Source: an uncultured Saprospiraceae bacterium
GTDB taxonomy: Bacteria; Bacteroidota; Bacteroidia; Chitinophagales; Saprospiraceae
Assembly: GCA_937928045.1 (NCBI GenBank)
Contig: CALFWO010000015.1
Coordinates: 1 to 64,000, forward strand
Length of the DNA stretch: 64,000 bases
Direction of reading: 5' to 3'
The notes beneath the pieces are model-generated. The model made no database searches and had not been told where the DNA came from. It saw only the letters and a program-made list of their open reading frames with translations. Below, in pieces: positions 40,972-49,086 of the stretch; the first letter of the stretch is position 1, and each line of letters begins with the position of its first letter. Position numbers and translations under genes: made by a program.

Positions 40972-42246
40972 ATGAACAAAATTTCGCACGGACTTACATT
41001 AGTCAATCAACAAATTGAAGCTTTTAAAACACTGGGGATTCTGCAATTGAGTACTGAAGATGAACGATTGAAAGGTAGAACATTCAAAGCTAAAGGCAAA
41101 GAATTAATCAATTTTGGCAGCTGCTCTTATATGGGACTAGAAACCGATGAAAGACTTAAAGCTGCGGCAATTGAAGCCGTTGAAAAATTTGGAGCTCAAT
41201 ATTCAAGCTCTAGATCTTATGTTTCATTAGGACTTTACAATGAGTTAGAATCAACTTTTGAAAAGTTATTTGATAAGCCTACCATTTTGGCGCCATCGAC
41301 AAGTATGGGACATTTCTCAGCAATACCGGCGATTGTTTCAGAGCGAGATGCAGTAATTTTGGATCAACAAGTTCATGCAAGTGTGCGTACCGGTGTAAAA
41401 TTGGTACAAGCAACTGGCACATATGTTGAGAAAATTATACACAATGATATGGCTCGTTTGGAGAAAAGAATTGTAGAGTTAGGCAAAGAATATGAGGCTG
41501 TATGGTATATGGCTGATGGAATTTATAGTATGTACGGTGATGTTGCTCCAATCAAAGAATTGGAAGCACTGTTGAACAAATATGAACATTTCCATCTATA
41601 CATTGATGATGCACATGGAGTAGGATGGTTTGGAGAAAATGGGAAAGGCTTTGTATTAGAAAATATGGAATTTCATGATCGCATGGTGTTGACTGCTTCG
41701 GCAGCAAAATCCTTTGGAGCTTGTGGAGGTCTAATAGTTTTTCCGAATCAAGAAGTAAAAGATTTAGTAAGAAATGTAGGCGGAACATTAATGTTTTCCG
41801 GACCACTTCAGCCAGCAACACTAGCAGCCTTGCTCAGATCTGTACAACTGCATTTTACCGAAGAGATCAAAGGAATGCAAAATGAGCTTTCAGAAAACAT
41901 CTCGCACTTTGTTACAATAGCTACTGAACTCGGATTACCAGTGGCTAGCAATGCCCATACTCCGGTTTTCTTTATTGGAGCAGGAACTTTACAAACTGGA
42001 GCATTGTTATGTCGGAAAATGATTGATCAAGGATTTTATACAAACTTTGCAGGGTTTCCAGCAGTAGCTCAAGCAAATACAGGGTTGAGAATTACGATTA
42101 CACGACATCAGAAAAAAGAAGATATCACTAGATTGTTAGAAACATTTGAAGTTGAACTAGTGAAAACTTTAAAAGAGAATAATTATCCTATTAAGAAAGT
42201 TTTTGAAGCTTTCGATCTTCCAATACCGAAAAGAAGAGTGGCTTAA
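40972..42246 (+). CDS. Alpha-oxoamine synthase-like PLP enzyme (AONS/KBL/SPT type)
   Basis: 424 residues. Fold-type I, alpha-oxoamine synthase family, which condenses an amino acid with an acyl-CoA. Seen: INFGSCSYMGL (46-56), the PLP-stacking His135 in DQQVHASV, IDDAHGVG (211-218) with Asp213/His215, and Lys246 in TASAAKSFGACGG. The usual (S/T)KA(F/L)G around lysine is here AAKSFG, and YSSSRSYVSLG replaces the usual GTR glycine-rich motif, so it is not a typical biotin (BioF) or glycine acetyltransferase (Kbl). A lipid-type synthase (serine palmitoyltransferase or cysteate acyltransferase) is possible. It is not next to biotin or threonine genes. Confidence 0.82.
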   Translation: MNKISHGLTLVNQQIEAFKTLGILQLSTEDERLKGRTFKAKGKELINFGSCSYMGLETDERLKAAAIEAVEKFGAQYSSSRSYVSLGLYNELESTFEKLFDKPTILAPSTSMGHFSAIPAIVSERDAVILDQQVHASVRTGVKLVQATGTYVEKIIHNDMARLEKRIVELGKEYEAVWYMADGIYSMYGDVAPIKELEALLNKYEHFHLYIDDAHGVGWFGENGKGFVLENMEFHDRMVLTASAAKSFGACGGLIVFPNQEVKDLVRNVGGTLMFSGPLQPATLAALLRSVQLHFTEEIKGMQNELSENISHFVTIATELGLPVASNAHTPVFFIGAGTLQTGALLCRKMIDQGFYTNFAGFPAVAQANTGLRITITRHQKKEDITRLLETFEVELVKTLKENNYPIKKVFEAFDLPIPKRRVA

Positions 42247-42262
42247 AAAAACCAAATAAATT

Positions 42263-42299
42263 AAAGGAGTTTTTGTCTTAAGATGAAAGCTCCTTTTTT
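42263..42299 (+). terminator. Rho-independent terminator of the oxoamine synthase-like gene
   Basis: Stem AAAGGAG / CTCCTTT extended by TTT/AAA pairs, followed by a run of T, 16 bp after the stop. Confidence 0.85.
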
Positions 42300-42318
42300 C
42301 ATTGGTAGCCAATTTAAG

Positions 42319-43092
42319 CTATAGATGATAAGTACTGATCTCGTTATAGAAGTTTTCAATTCTTTCGATAGATAAATAAATGCCTTTGCCTCGACGCTGT
42401 TCATGCGCACAAATAATTCCGACTACTTCTGCTCTTCTGCTCAATATTGGACTGCCTGAGGCGCCCTTTATAATCTCATCTTTAGTTGTATGTATGGCAT
42501 CATATTCACGAAAATGAGTACGATCTTCCGATGCTGTTAAATAAAAGTAGCCTTCCCTTGTAATTTCAGAAATGCTCATCTTTTCGGTAAGTAATCTTCC
42601 TTCAAAAAGCCGAAAGTATCGAAATTGATCATTATTTTGAAAATAAAATACTTGACGTCCTGGAAATCGCCTTCTACATTTTACTGAAGCTTGATTGAGC
42701 AATTGAAAATTATAAAATTCTGGTTTTGTGATTTCGATAAAAAGTAAATCTACTAAATCATCCTTGTGAACTTTGATGTCTACATCTTCCATCATCAGGT
42801 CCACAAATTTTTTATTCACACCTTTGAATCGAATAAAAACTTCTAAATTTTTTAATATTGTCGATTTCGATGGTATACGATTGTTTGCATTGATAATAAG
42901 ATGTCTACAAGTTGTAATTCTATAGGTATGTTCATAGGGCTTTGAAACATAACCCATGCATATTGATTTTCCAAAGTTTCTTTTTCTGTTAACCAAATTA
43001 GAAAGCCTCTTTACTGGAGTATATTCGAGATAAACCAATGGATTCAATTCCATTTTCATCATCTCCTCAATACGTTGTCGAGTTTCGGGCAT
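42319..43092 (-). CDS. Divergent trypsin-like serine protease, no signal peptide
   Basis: 257 residues with no signal peptide or membrane segment. A chymotrypsin-like triad can be placed: His64 in ITTCRHLI (compare TAAHC), Asp115 in DLVDLLFIEI (compare DIALL) and Ser212 in GASGSPIL (compare GDSGGP), followed by a VVGIICAHE strand. Spacing (51 and 97 residues) fits chymotrypsin (45 and 93). The N-terminal ~40 residues are basic and carry no known domain. It may be an intracellular protease or an inactive homologue, and its substrate is unknown. No PDZ domain, so not HtrA/DegP. It stands alone between a terminator and the gluconate genes. Confidence 0.7.
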   Translation of the reverse strand: MPETRQRIEEMMKMELNPLVYLEYTPVKRLSNLVNRKRNFGKSICMGYVSKPYEHTYRITTCRHLIINANNRIPSKSTILKNLEVFIRFKGVNKKFVDLMMEDVDIKVHKDDLVDLLFIEITKPEFYNFQLLNQASVKCRRRFPGRQVFYFQNNDQFRYFRLFEGRLLTEKMSISEITREGYFYLTASEDRTHFREYDAIHTTKDEIIKGASGSPILSRRAEVVGIICAHEQRRGKGIYLSIERIENFYNEISTYHL

Positions 43093-43226
43093 AGTCGTTT
43101 TGGTAATTACTATAGATCAAGATAAGATTATTATTGGAGGTAATAAAAGAGCTTTTGAATAGAAGAGTAGAATTTTGATAATTTATTTCCAGGTTTCATT
43201 TTAAAAATATGAAGTGCTTGGTTAGG

Positions 43227-43255
43227 TAAAAATTTGCTGATTTATCCGAGCAAAT
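43227..43255 (-). terminator. Terminator overlapping the gluconate permease stop codon
   Basis: On the minus strand, ATTTGCT / AGCAAAT (7 bp, 10-nt loop containing the TAA stop) is followed by TTTT. It closes the gntK-permease operon. Confidence 0.5.
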
Positions 43256-44600
43256 AAAAAAATAAAACAGCCATCGTAAAACCAGTCAATGCCAGCAGAG
43301 TTGTCATGACTGTCCAAGATCTAAAAGTTTGTTTTTCATTCAAACTTAAATATTGGCCTACCAACCAAAAGCCACTATCATTTACATGCGAAAATATAGA
43401 AGCTCCGGAAGCTATGGCGATAACTATGGCGGCCAATCCTGGAGCACTGATTGAAGAATTGATAATAAGTGGAGCTACTAATCCAGCTCCCGTAATCATT
43501 GCAACTGTGGCTGAACCTTGCAAAACTCGAATCAAAGCAGCAGCTATGAATGCAAAGAAAATAATTCCAACTCCAGCCGCAGTGAGTTGAGAAGCCAACA
43601 TTTTACCAGCACCGGTTTCAATCAACATTTGTTTGAAAACACCTCCAGCACCAGTTAATAGAATAATAGTACCTGCAGTATTCAAAGACTTAGAACTGAT
43701 ATTCATCAAGTCTTTTGCTTCGTAACCCTTTAATCTGCCAAGTAAGTACCAAACTAAAATATTAGCGATGAGCAAGGCCGAAATTGGATGCCCAACAAGT
43801 GCAATCCATTTCACAAAAGTTGGTTGAGCAATAAATCCAGATTTTGAAAACGTATTAAGTAATATTAAAACGATTGGCACAGCAATAATTGTGAAGATCA
43901 ATCCGATGTTTGGCAGATCGGCTTTCTTTTGAACATTTGTATTGTTCGATAACTCAGGAGCTGCTACATGGATTTTTTTACTGATGTATTTTCCAAAAAT
44001 TATTCCTGATACCAGTAGGGTAGGAATCCCTGCCAGGAAACCCAATAAAATTACCCAACCTAAGTCCGCTCCGAGAATATCTGCCACGGCTATTGGACCA
44101 GGTGTTGGAGGGATGAAAGCATGTGTAATGGCTAAACCACTGAGTAATGGAATGGCATAAAGCAAAAGCGATTTTCCTGATGCTCTTTGCAAAGCATAAA
44201 TTATTGGGACTAGAATAATGAACGCGACATCGAAAAATACTGGTATTGCAATAAAGAATCCTGTAATGGACATGGCTATTGGAGAATTTTTTTCGCCAAA
44301 CAATCGGAGCAAATAATTAGCCATTGCTTGGGCGCCTCCTGAAGCTTCTAATATAGCTCCTATCATTGCTCCAAGTCCAACAACGGTGGCCACGAATCCA
44401 AGCGTGCCTCCCATACCTTTGATTACATTATCTACAATGACTGTCGGATCCATTCCTGCAAATATTCCAACAGCGATACTCGAAATCAACAAAGCAATGA
44501 ATGCAGGAATTTTTAAATGTAAAATCAACTCCAGCAAAATTGCAATTCCAACAACTACCGCTATCAAAAGCTGAGTATCCAATTGTATTATATCGTTCAT
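43242..44600 (-). CDS. Gluconate:H+ symporter, GntP family
   Basis: 452-residue inner-membrane protein with about 12-14 hydrophobic segments. Characteristic GntP pieces: LEASGGAQAMANYLL (~82-96), HAFIPPTPGPIAVADILGAD (~156-175), GGVFKQMLIETGAG (~316-329) and NDSGFWLVGQYL (~408-419). It imports gluconate or a related sugar acid with protons. Its ATG starts one base after the gntK stop codon, so the two are translationally coupled in one operon: uptake then phosphorylation. Confidence 0.94.
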   Translation of the reverse strand: MNDIIQLDTQLLIAVVVGIAILLELILHLKIPAFIALLISSIAVGIFAGMDPTVIVDNVIKGMGGTLGFVATVVGLGAMIGAILEASGGAQAMANYLLRLFGEKNSPIAMSITGFFIAIPVFFDVAFIILVPIIYALQRASGKSLLLYAIPLLSGLAITHAFIPPTPGPIAVADILGADLGWVILLGFLAGIPTLLVSGIIFGKYISKKIHVAAPELSNNTNVQKKADLPNIGLIFTIIAVPIVLILLNTFSKSGFIAQPTFVKWIALVGHPISALLIANILVWYLLGRLKGYEAKDLMNISSKSLNTAGTIILLTGAGGVFKQMLIETGAGKMLASQLTAAGVGIIFFAFIAAALIRVLQGSATVAMITGAGLVAPLIINSSISAPGLAAIVIAIASGASIFSHVNDSGFWLVGQYLSLNEKQTFRSWTVMTTLLALTGFTMAVLFFYLLG

Positions 44601-44601
44601 C

Positions 44602-45093
44602 TTAAATTTTTGCTAATGCTTGAGTAATGCGTTCGATAATCTCAGGAGTATCGGCATCATTTGTAATTAATATACCACGCTCCGGATCTTCGTAAGTTTC
44701 AAATTGAGAATCTAATAATTCAACGGGCATAAAGTGATCAACTCTTTTACTCATTCTATCAGCAATCACTTTTTTATCCAACAATAAATGAATCCAAATT
44801 ACAGCTGGTATTTCGGTTTCAAGGATCAGTCTATATTTTTCTTTTAAAGCGCTGCAGGAAATAACTGCACCATTTTGTTCCTTAGCTTTTCGCGCCGCTT
44901 GGTTGATAGCAAATAGCCAAGGCGCTCGATCATCATCATTCAATGCGTTGCCCGATGACATTTTTAGAATATTACTTTCAGGATGGAAATCATCGCCTTC
45001 CAAGTAAGGAAGTTTAAGTTTGTCGGCTAACGCGCTACCAATGGTAGATTTTCCAACGCCCGATACTCCAGTAATGTAGATGATTTTTGACAT
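44602..45093 (-). CDS. gntK: Gluconokinase
   Basis: 163 residues from ATG 45093. Phosphorylates gluconate to 6-phosphogluconate, entering the pentose phosphate or Entner-Doudoroff path. P-loop GVSGVGKST (9-17), substrate motif EGDDFHP (32-38), DDDRAPWL (53-60) and CSALKEKYR (78-86) are all intact. The frame extends upstream to 45147, but MSKIIYITGVSG is the usual N-terminus. Operon with the GntP-family permease (1-nt gap). No GntR-type regulator or edd/eda genes are in the window. Confidence 0.95.
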   Translation of the reverse strand: MSKIIYITGVSGVGKSTIGSALADKLKLPYLEGDDFHPESNILKMSSGNALNDDDRAPWLFAINQAARKAKEQNGAVISCSALKEKYRLILETEIPAVIWIHLLLDKKVIADRMSKRVDHFMPVELLDSQFETYEDPERGILITNDADTPEIIERITQALAKI

Positions 45094-45223
45094 GGTTAGT
45101 AGCAATCTGATAATGACAAGATACAACGCCCAATGGATACCACTCAATGATCAAAATTGGAAATTCAAAAGTATGTTATGATTTATCAATTCAATTTATG
45201 ATTGTAAGATGAATTTGATTGAA

Positions 45224-45595
45224 CTAGTCACTGATTACCAACTTGTACACTGGAATATCTTCTTCTAGATCATCTTCCTCTAAGCCTTGAAAATAGGAGA
45301 AGTCGGCATCTTGAAAAAAATCATGTGTTTGAGTATTAAGCGCATAGAGTATTTCTCCCATTTTTAGCGGTTCGTCGTATTGTGATTTTATTTCGATTTG
45401 CAATTCATTGTTTTCTTCCTTCCAGTCTGCGGTATATTCGACTAAAATGGCAGGAAATTTTGTTGCAATGGTGTTAGGATCTAGGTTTATTTCGGGAGCT
45501 AACATCGAAGTATATTCCTTCCAGGCTTTGTTAAATGCTTGCGTAGTTTTGTATTTCGTTACGCCGAACTTCCAGTATAAATTATTTAAAATCAT
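45224..45595 (-). CDS. Small acidic protein, unknown function
   Basis: About 123 residues from ATG 45595 (the frame begins at TTG 45634). N-terminal ILNNLYWKFGVTKYKTTQ, a middle EEKNNELQIE-like strand region and an acidic stretch GLEEDDLEEDIP near the C-terminus. No signal peptide. I recognise no family. It lies 130 bp upstream of gntK on the same strand, so co-transcription is possible but not shown, and 69 bp from the hairpin at 45664. Confidence 0.5.
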   Translation of the reverse strand: MILNNLYWKFGVTKYKTTQAFNKAWKEYTSMLAPEINLDPNTIATKFPAILVEYTADWKEENNELQIEIKSQYDEPLKMGEILYALNTQTHDFFQDADFSYFQGLEEDDLEEDIPVYKLVISD

Positions 45596-45663
45596 AGTGT
45601 TTCTATTTTGCGCGAAAATAGAATAATATTTCAATTCTAAATTTCAATTCCTCGCATCTTATA

Positions 45664-45703
45664 AAGATAAGTGTAGAAAAGAAAACTTTTCTGCACTTAT
45701 CTT
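45664..45703 (-). terminator. Long 18-bp hairpin after the BNR-repeat gene
   Basis: Arms AAGATAAGTGTAGAAAAG and CTTTTCTGCACTTATCTT pair over 18 bp with one T-G wobble and an AAAA loop, five bases past the stop of the 45708-48857 gene. On the minus strand the loop is TTTT and the 3' side ends CTTTAT, a weak U-tract. Probable terminator; it also shields the mRNA 3' end. Confidence 0.65.
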
Positions 45704-45707
45704 AAAA

Positions 45708-48700
45708 TCAATTTATTACTGGTTGCTCTTCTTTCATTTTTCGCCGCAACACATCTATCTTTTGTTCCCGAATCATCTGATTCAACTTCGGCAATTCTGA
45801 GTCCATTACCTCATTGAATTGTCCTAACCATTCATCAATTTCTTTGGTCAATTCTTCCTTCAATTCTACCGCTTGGTCAGTTGGTGGGTAATCTCCCATG
45901 CCAGTCAATGAATTTAAATGTCCTAACTTATTGTTCAATCGAATTGGGAAATTCAATGGATCTTGACCAGATCTATTCTTGGTTTGATACAACGCTTCTT
46001 CCACCATCGTAATGATTGAATCCATTTCCGACATCGATTCTTTCACTTCTTGATAAGTAGAATCGGCTGGAAGTCTTTCTTCAAAATCATTCATTTGACC
46101 ACGAACATCTTTGATGTCTTGAATCGCTCGGTGCATTTCTGTAAGCTTATCTCTGATCTCACTAATAAATACATATTGCTCTTGGTAATCCGCCAGGGTA
46201 GAAGGAGAACGAGGATCTTTTAATACTTCGAAGGGTTGTTCTTGACAATTATCTCCTTGACAAAGTTCAACCAAATATTCTCCCGGGATGGCTTTAGGTC
46301 CATCCAAGGAAGCCCACCAAAGAATGATTCCATCAAACTTTTCCGCAGGTTCATACTTCAAATCCCAAATATATCGATTTGACCCAGCTTTTATTTTTAA
46401 CTTGTCTTTTTTCTCTTTTGCATCGGTGGCAACTGTTTTAATAATATTCCCTTCGCTATCCTTAATATTAATCTTTACAGTTTCATCTTCATTGATTTGA
46501 TCAATATAAAAATGTACCATTGCGCCAGCTGGGTGATTCATTCCAGCTTTTTTAGGTGCTTCTTTTCCAGCTCCTCCAGGCATTCTATACGTAGGCTTTG
46601 GTTTAAAAAGATGCATAGATTTTTTGCCCACAAATTTCGTGGATTCTCTAAGTGGTCCCAAGTCGTCAATCATCCAGAGAGAACGTCCCTGGGTAGCAAC
46701 GATAAGATCATCGTTTTTCAAAGCCATATCAGTAATCGGAACTATTGGTAAATTCAACTGCAGAGGTTGCCAACTCTGTCCATCATTACTGGAGTAATAT
46801 GCTCCATTTTCAGTTCCTGCATACAATAAACCTGGCTGCTTTAAATCTGTTCTTAATACTCTTGTGAAGTGTTCATTTGGAATTCCATTGGTAATTTTGT
46901 TCCAAGTCTTTCCGTAATCGGAAGTCTTATAGAGATAAGGAGAAAAATCTCCGGTTTTGTATTTAGTGCCTGCGATGTAACAAGTGCCATCATCAAATGG
47001 ACTTGGCTCAATAGAATTGACCATCATCCACTCTGGCCAATTAGGAGTGACATTGTCCCAATTTTTTCCGCCATCCTTACTTACGTGAACGAGGCCATCA
47101 TCAGATCCCACCCATAATAAATCTTTGACTCTGGGAGATTCCGCGGCTGCAAAAATTGTACAATAATATTCAACGGAAGTATTGTCTTGCGTGATTGGAC
47201 CACCAGAAGATTTTAGTTTAGAAGCATCATTTCTAGTAAGATCCGGACTTATGGTTTCCCAGCTTTGTCCTTCATTCGTTGTAACATGAAGATGATTCGA
47301 AGCCGTGTATAATTTATTTGAATTATGAGGAGAAAAGAAAATCGGAAAGTTCCATTGGAAGCGATATTTCATATCCTCAGCACCATGCCCCATTGGATTA
47401 TCTGGCCAAACATTGATACCTCTAGTCAAGCCAGTTTTATGATCTTTTCTTGTCAAGAAGCCATCGTAAGAACCACCATAGACAATATTGCTATCATCAG
47501 GATCTGGAGCGATATGCGCAGATTCGCCACCTGCAGTTGGTTCCCAATCACGTTCCTGAATAGACCAGCCATTTGTCCTATGAGGAATTCTAATTGTTGA
47601 ATTGTCTTGTTGCGCAGCGTAGATTCGATAAGGGAAATGATTGTCCGTGGTCACTCGGTAAAACTGCGCAGTTGGTTGATTCATATAAGTAGACCAATTT
47701 TCACAACCATCAAAAGATATTTGACCACCGCCATCATCACCAACAATCATTCGATCAGAATCTTCCGGGGCAATCCATAAGTCGTGATGATCTCCATGGG
47801 GAGTCGCATAACGTTTAAAAGATTTTCCACCATCTTTAGATTTATGAAAATTTACATTTAAAACATATACAACTTCCTCATCGTTTGGATCGGCATAAAC
47901 TCTTGTATAGTACCAAGCTCTTTGTCTCAGTTTTCTTTCAGAATTGATTTTTTTCCAAGTCGTTCCAGCATCTTCAGATCGGTAAAGTCCACCTTCTGGT
48001 GCTTCTACTTGCGCCCATACACGATTGCTATTTACAGGCGAAACGGCAACTCCAATAATGCCTAATGGCCCTTTTGGAAATCCTTCCATTTCTGAATAAT
48101 TGGTCCAAGTCTCGCCAGCGTCTACTGATTTCCAAATGCCAGAACCTTCGCCACCGCTACTCATATCATAGGGTGTTCTTTTTACTCGCCAAGTGGTGGC
48201 ATACAGGATGTCTGTATTGTTTGGATCAAAACAAAGATCAACCGCTCCAGCATCGTTATTGACAAATAATTTCTTGCTCCAGTTTTTTCCACCATCATTA
48301 CTCATGTAAACACCTCGTGCCGAACTGCTTTTGTAAATATTACCAATGACAGCTGCATAAACGATATTAGGATTTGTAGGATGAATTCTAATTCTACCAA
48401 CATGCCTCGAATCGGTAAGCCCAATTTGTTTCCAACTATGACCAGCATCTGTTGACTTCCACATGCCGGATCCAGAAGACACATTTCCACGCAGCGTTTG
48501 TTCTCCTCCTCCTACATAAATAATGTTAGGATTAGAAGTACTTACTGCTATTGCTCCGATTGAGCCACCGAAATAACCATCAGAAATGTTTTCCCAAGTT
48601 TGACCTCCATTTTTTGTTTTCCAAATTCCACCACCAGCAGCTCCAAAATAATATAGATTAGGTTTGCCAGGAACTCCGGAGACCGCGCAGGATCTTCCAC

Positions 48701-48857
48701 CTCTGAAAGGTCCCAATGGTCTGTACTGAACTGCATCATAGAATTTTTCAACGGCTTGCGTTTGAAGCGTTGCTGTAGTTTTTTTATTTTTCTTCTGAGC
48801 AAAAACAGATAGGCTGAGAATAGGCAATAAAAATAGAAGTAGAATTCCTTTTTTCAT
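45708..48857 (-). CDS. Secreted VPS10/sortilin-like BNR-repeat protein (glycosyl hydrolase-like)
   Basis: 1049 residues. Signal peptide MKKGILLLFLLPILSLSVFA. Residues ~40-740 form BNR/VPS10-type propellers with repeated S/T-x-D-x-G-x-(S/T)-W boxes (KTKNGGQTWENI, KSTDAGHSWKQI, MSNDGGKNWSKK, KSVDAGETWTNY, RSEDAGTTWKKI, KSKDGGKSFKRY, VSKDGGKNWDNV, KTSDYGKTWNKI, SSNDGQSWQPL). The C-terminal part (~800-1049) has a beta segment (ETVKINIKDSEGNIIKTV) and a long helical, Glu-rich tail. Bacteroidota proteins of this plan are often named glycosyl hydrolase or sialidase-like, but I see no sialidase catalytic set. Extracytoplasmic; ligand unknown. Confidence 0.88.
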   Translation of the reverse strand: MKKGILLLFLLPILSLSVFAQKKNKKTTATLQTQAVEKFYDAVQYRPLGPFRGGRSCAVSGVPGKPNLYYFGAAGGGIWKTKNGGQTWENISDGYFGGSIGAIAVSTSNPNIIYVGGGEQTLRGNVSSGSGMWKSTDAGHSWKQIGLTDSRHVGRIRIHPTNPNIVYAAVIGNIYKSSSARGVYMSNDGGKNWSKKLFVNNDAGAVDLCFDPNNTDILYATTWRVKRTPYDMSSGGEGSGIWKSVDAGETWTNYSEMEGFPKGPLGIIGVAVSPVNSNRVWAQVEAPEGGLYRSEDAGTTWKKINSERKLRQRAWYYTRVYADPNDEEVVYVLNVNFHKSKDGGKSFKRYATPHGDHHDLWIAPEDSDRMIVGDDGGGQISFDGCENWSTYMNQPTAQFYRVTTDNHFPYRIYAAQQDNSTIRIPHRTNGWSIQERDWEPTAGGESAHIAPDPDDSNIVYGGSYDGFLTRKDHKTGLTRGINVWPDNPMGHGAEDMKYRFQWNFPIFFSPHNSNKLYTASNHLHVTTNEGQSWETISPDLTRNDASKLKSSGGPITQDNTSVEYYCTIFAAAESPRVKDLLWVGSDDGLVHVSKDGGKNWDNVTPNWPEWMMVNSIEPSPFDDGTCYIAGTKYKTGDFSPYLYKTSDYGKTWNKITNGIPNEHFTRVLRTDLKQPGLLYAGTENGAYYSSNDGQSWQPLQLNLPIVPITDMALKNDDLIVATQGRSLWMIDDLGPLRESTKFVGKKSMHLFKPKPTYRMPGGAGKEAPKKAGMNHPAGAMVHFYIDQINEDETVKINIKDSEGNIIKTVATDAKEKKDKLKIKAGSNRYIWDLKYEPAEKFDGIILWWASLDGPKAIPGEYLVELCQGDNCQEQPFEVLKDPRSPSTLADYQEQYVFISEIRDKLTEMHRAIQDIKDVRGQMNDFEERLPADSTYQEVKESMSEMDSIITMVEEALYQTKNRSGQDPLNFPIRLNNKLGHLNSLTGMGDYPPTDQAVELKEELTKEIDEWLGQFNEVMDSELPKLNQMIREQKIDVLRRKMKEEQPVIN

Positions 48858-49030
48858 GTGGGTGAGATTGTTATAAATTTCTATCGGTAAGATACAGAAA
48901 GGTTTTCTATTTTCGACTTATGTCTAGTTTAAAATTTAGATTTAAACGTATTGAACGAGTGTGGTGAATAAGCAATCTATAGTAATGATCAAATATTGTT
49001 TTAAAGTGATTATACTTTTTTTTAATAACT

Positions 49031-49066
49031 AAAAAAGCGCCATTTGTATCAAACAAATAGCGCTTT
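49031..49066 (-). terminator. Rho-independent terminator of the T9SS surface-protein gene
   Basis: Minus-strand stem AAAGCGC-(T)-ATTTGT / ACAAAT-(G)-GCGCTTT with a 5-nt loop and one C-A mismatch, followed by a T run, 21 bp after the stop of the 49087 gene. Confidence 0.87.
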
Positions 49067-49086
49067 ATATGAAATCTTAAAGTAGT

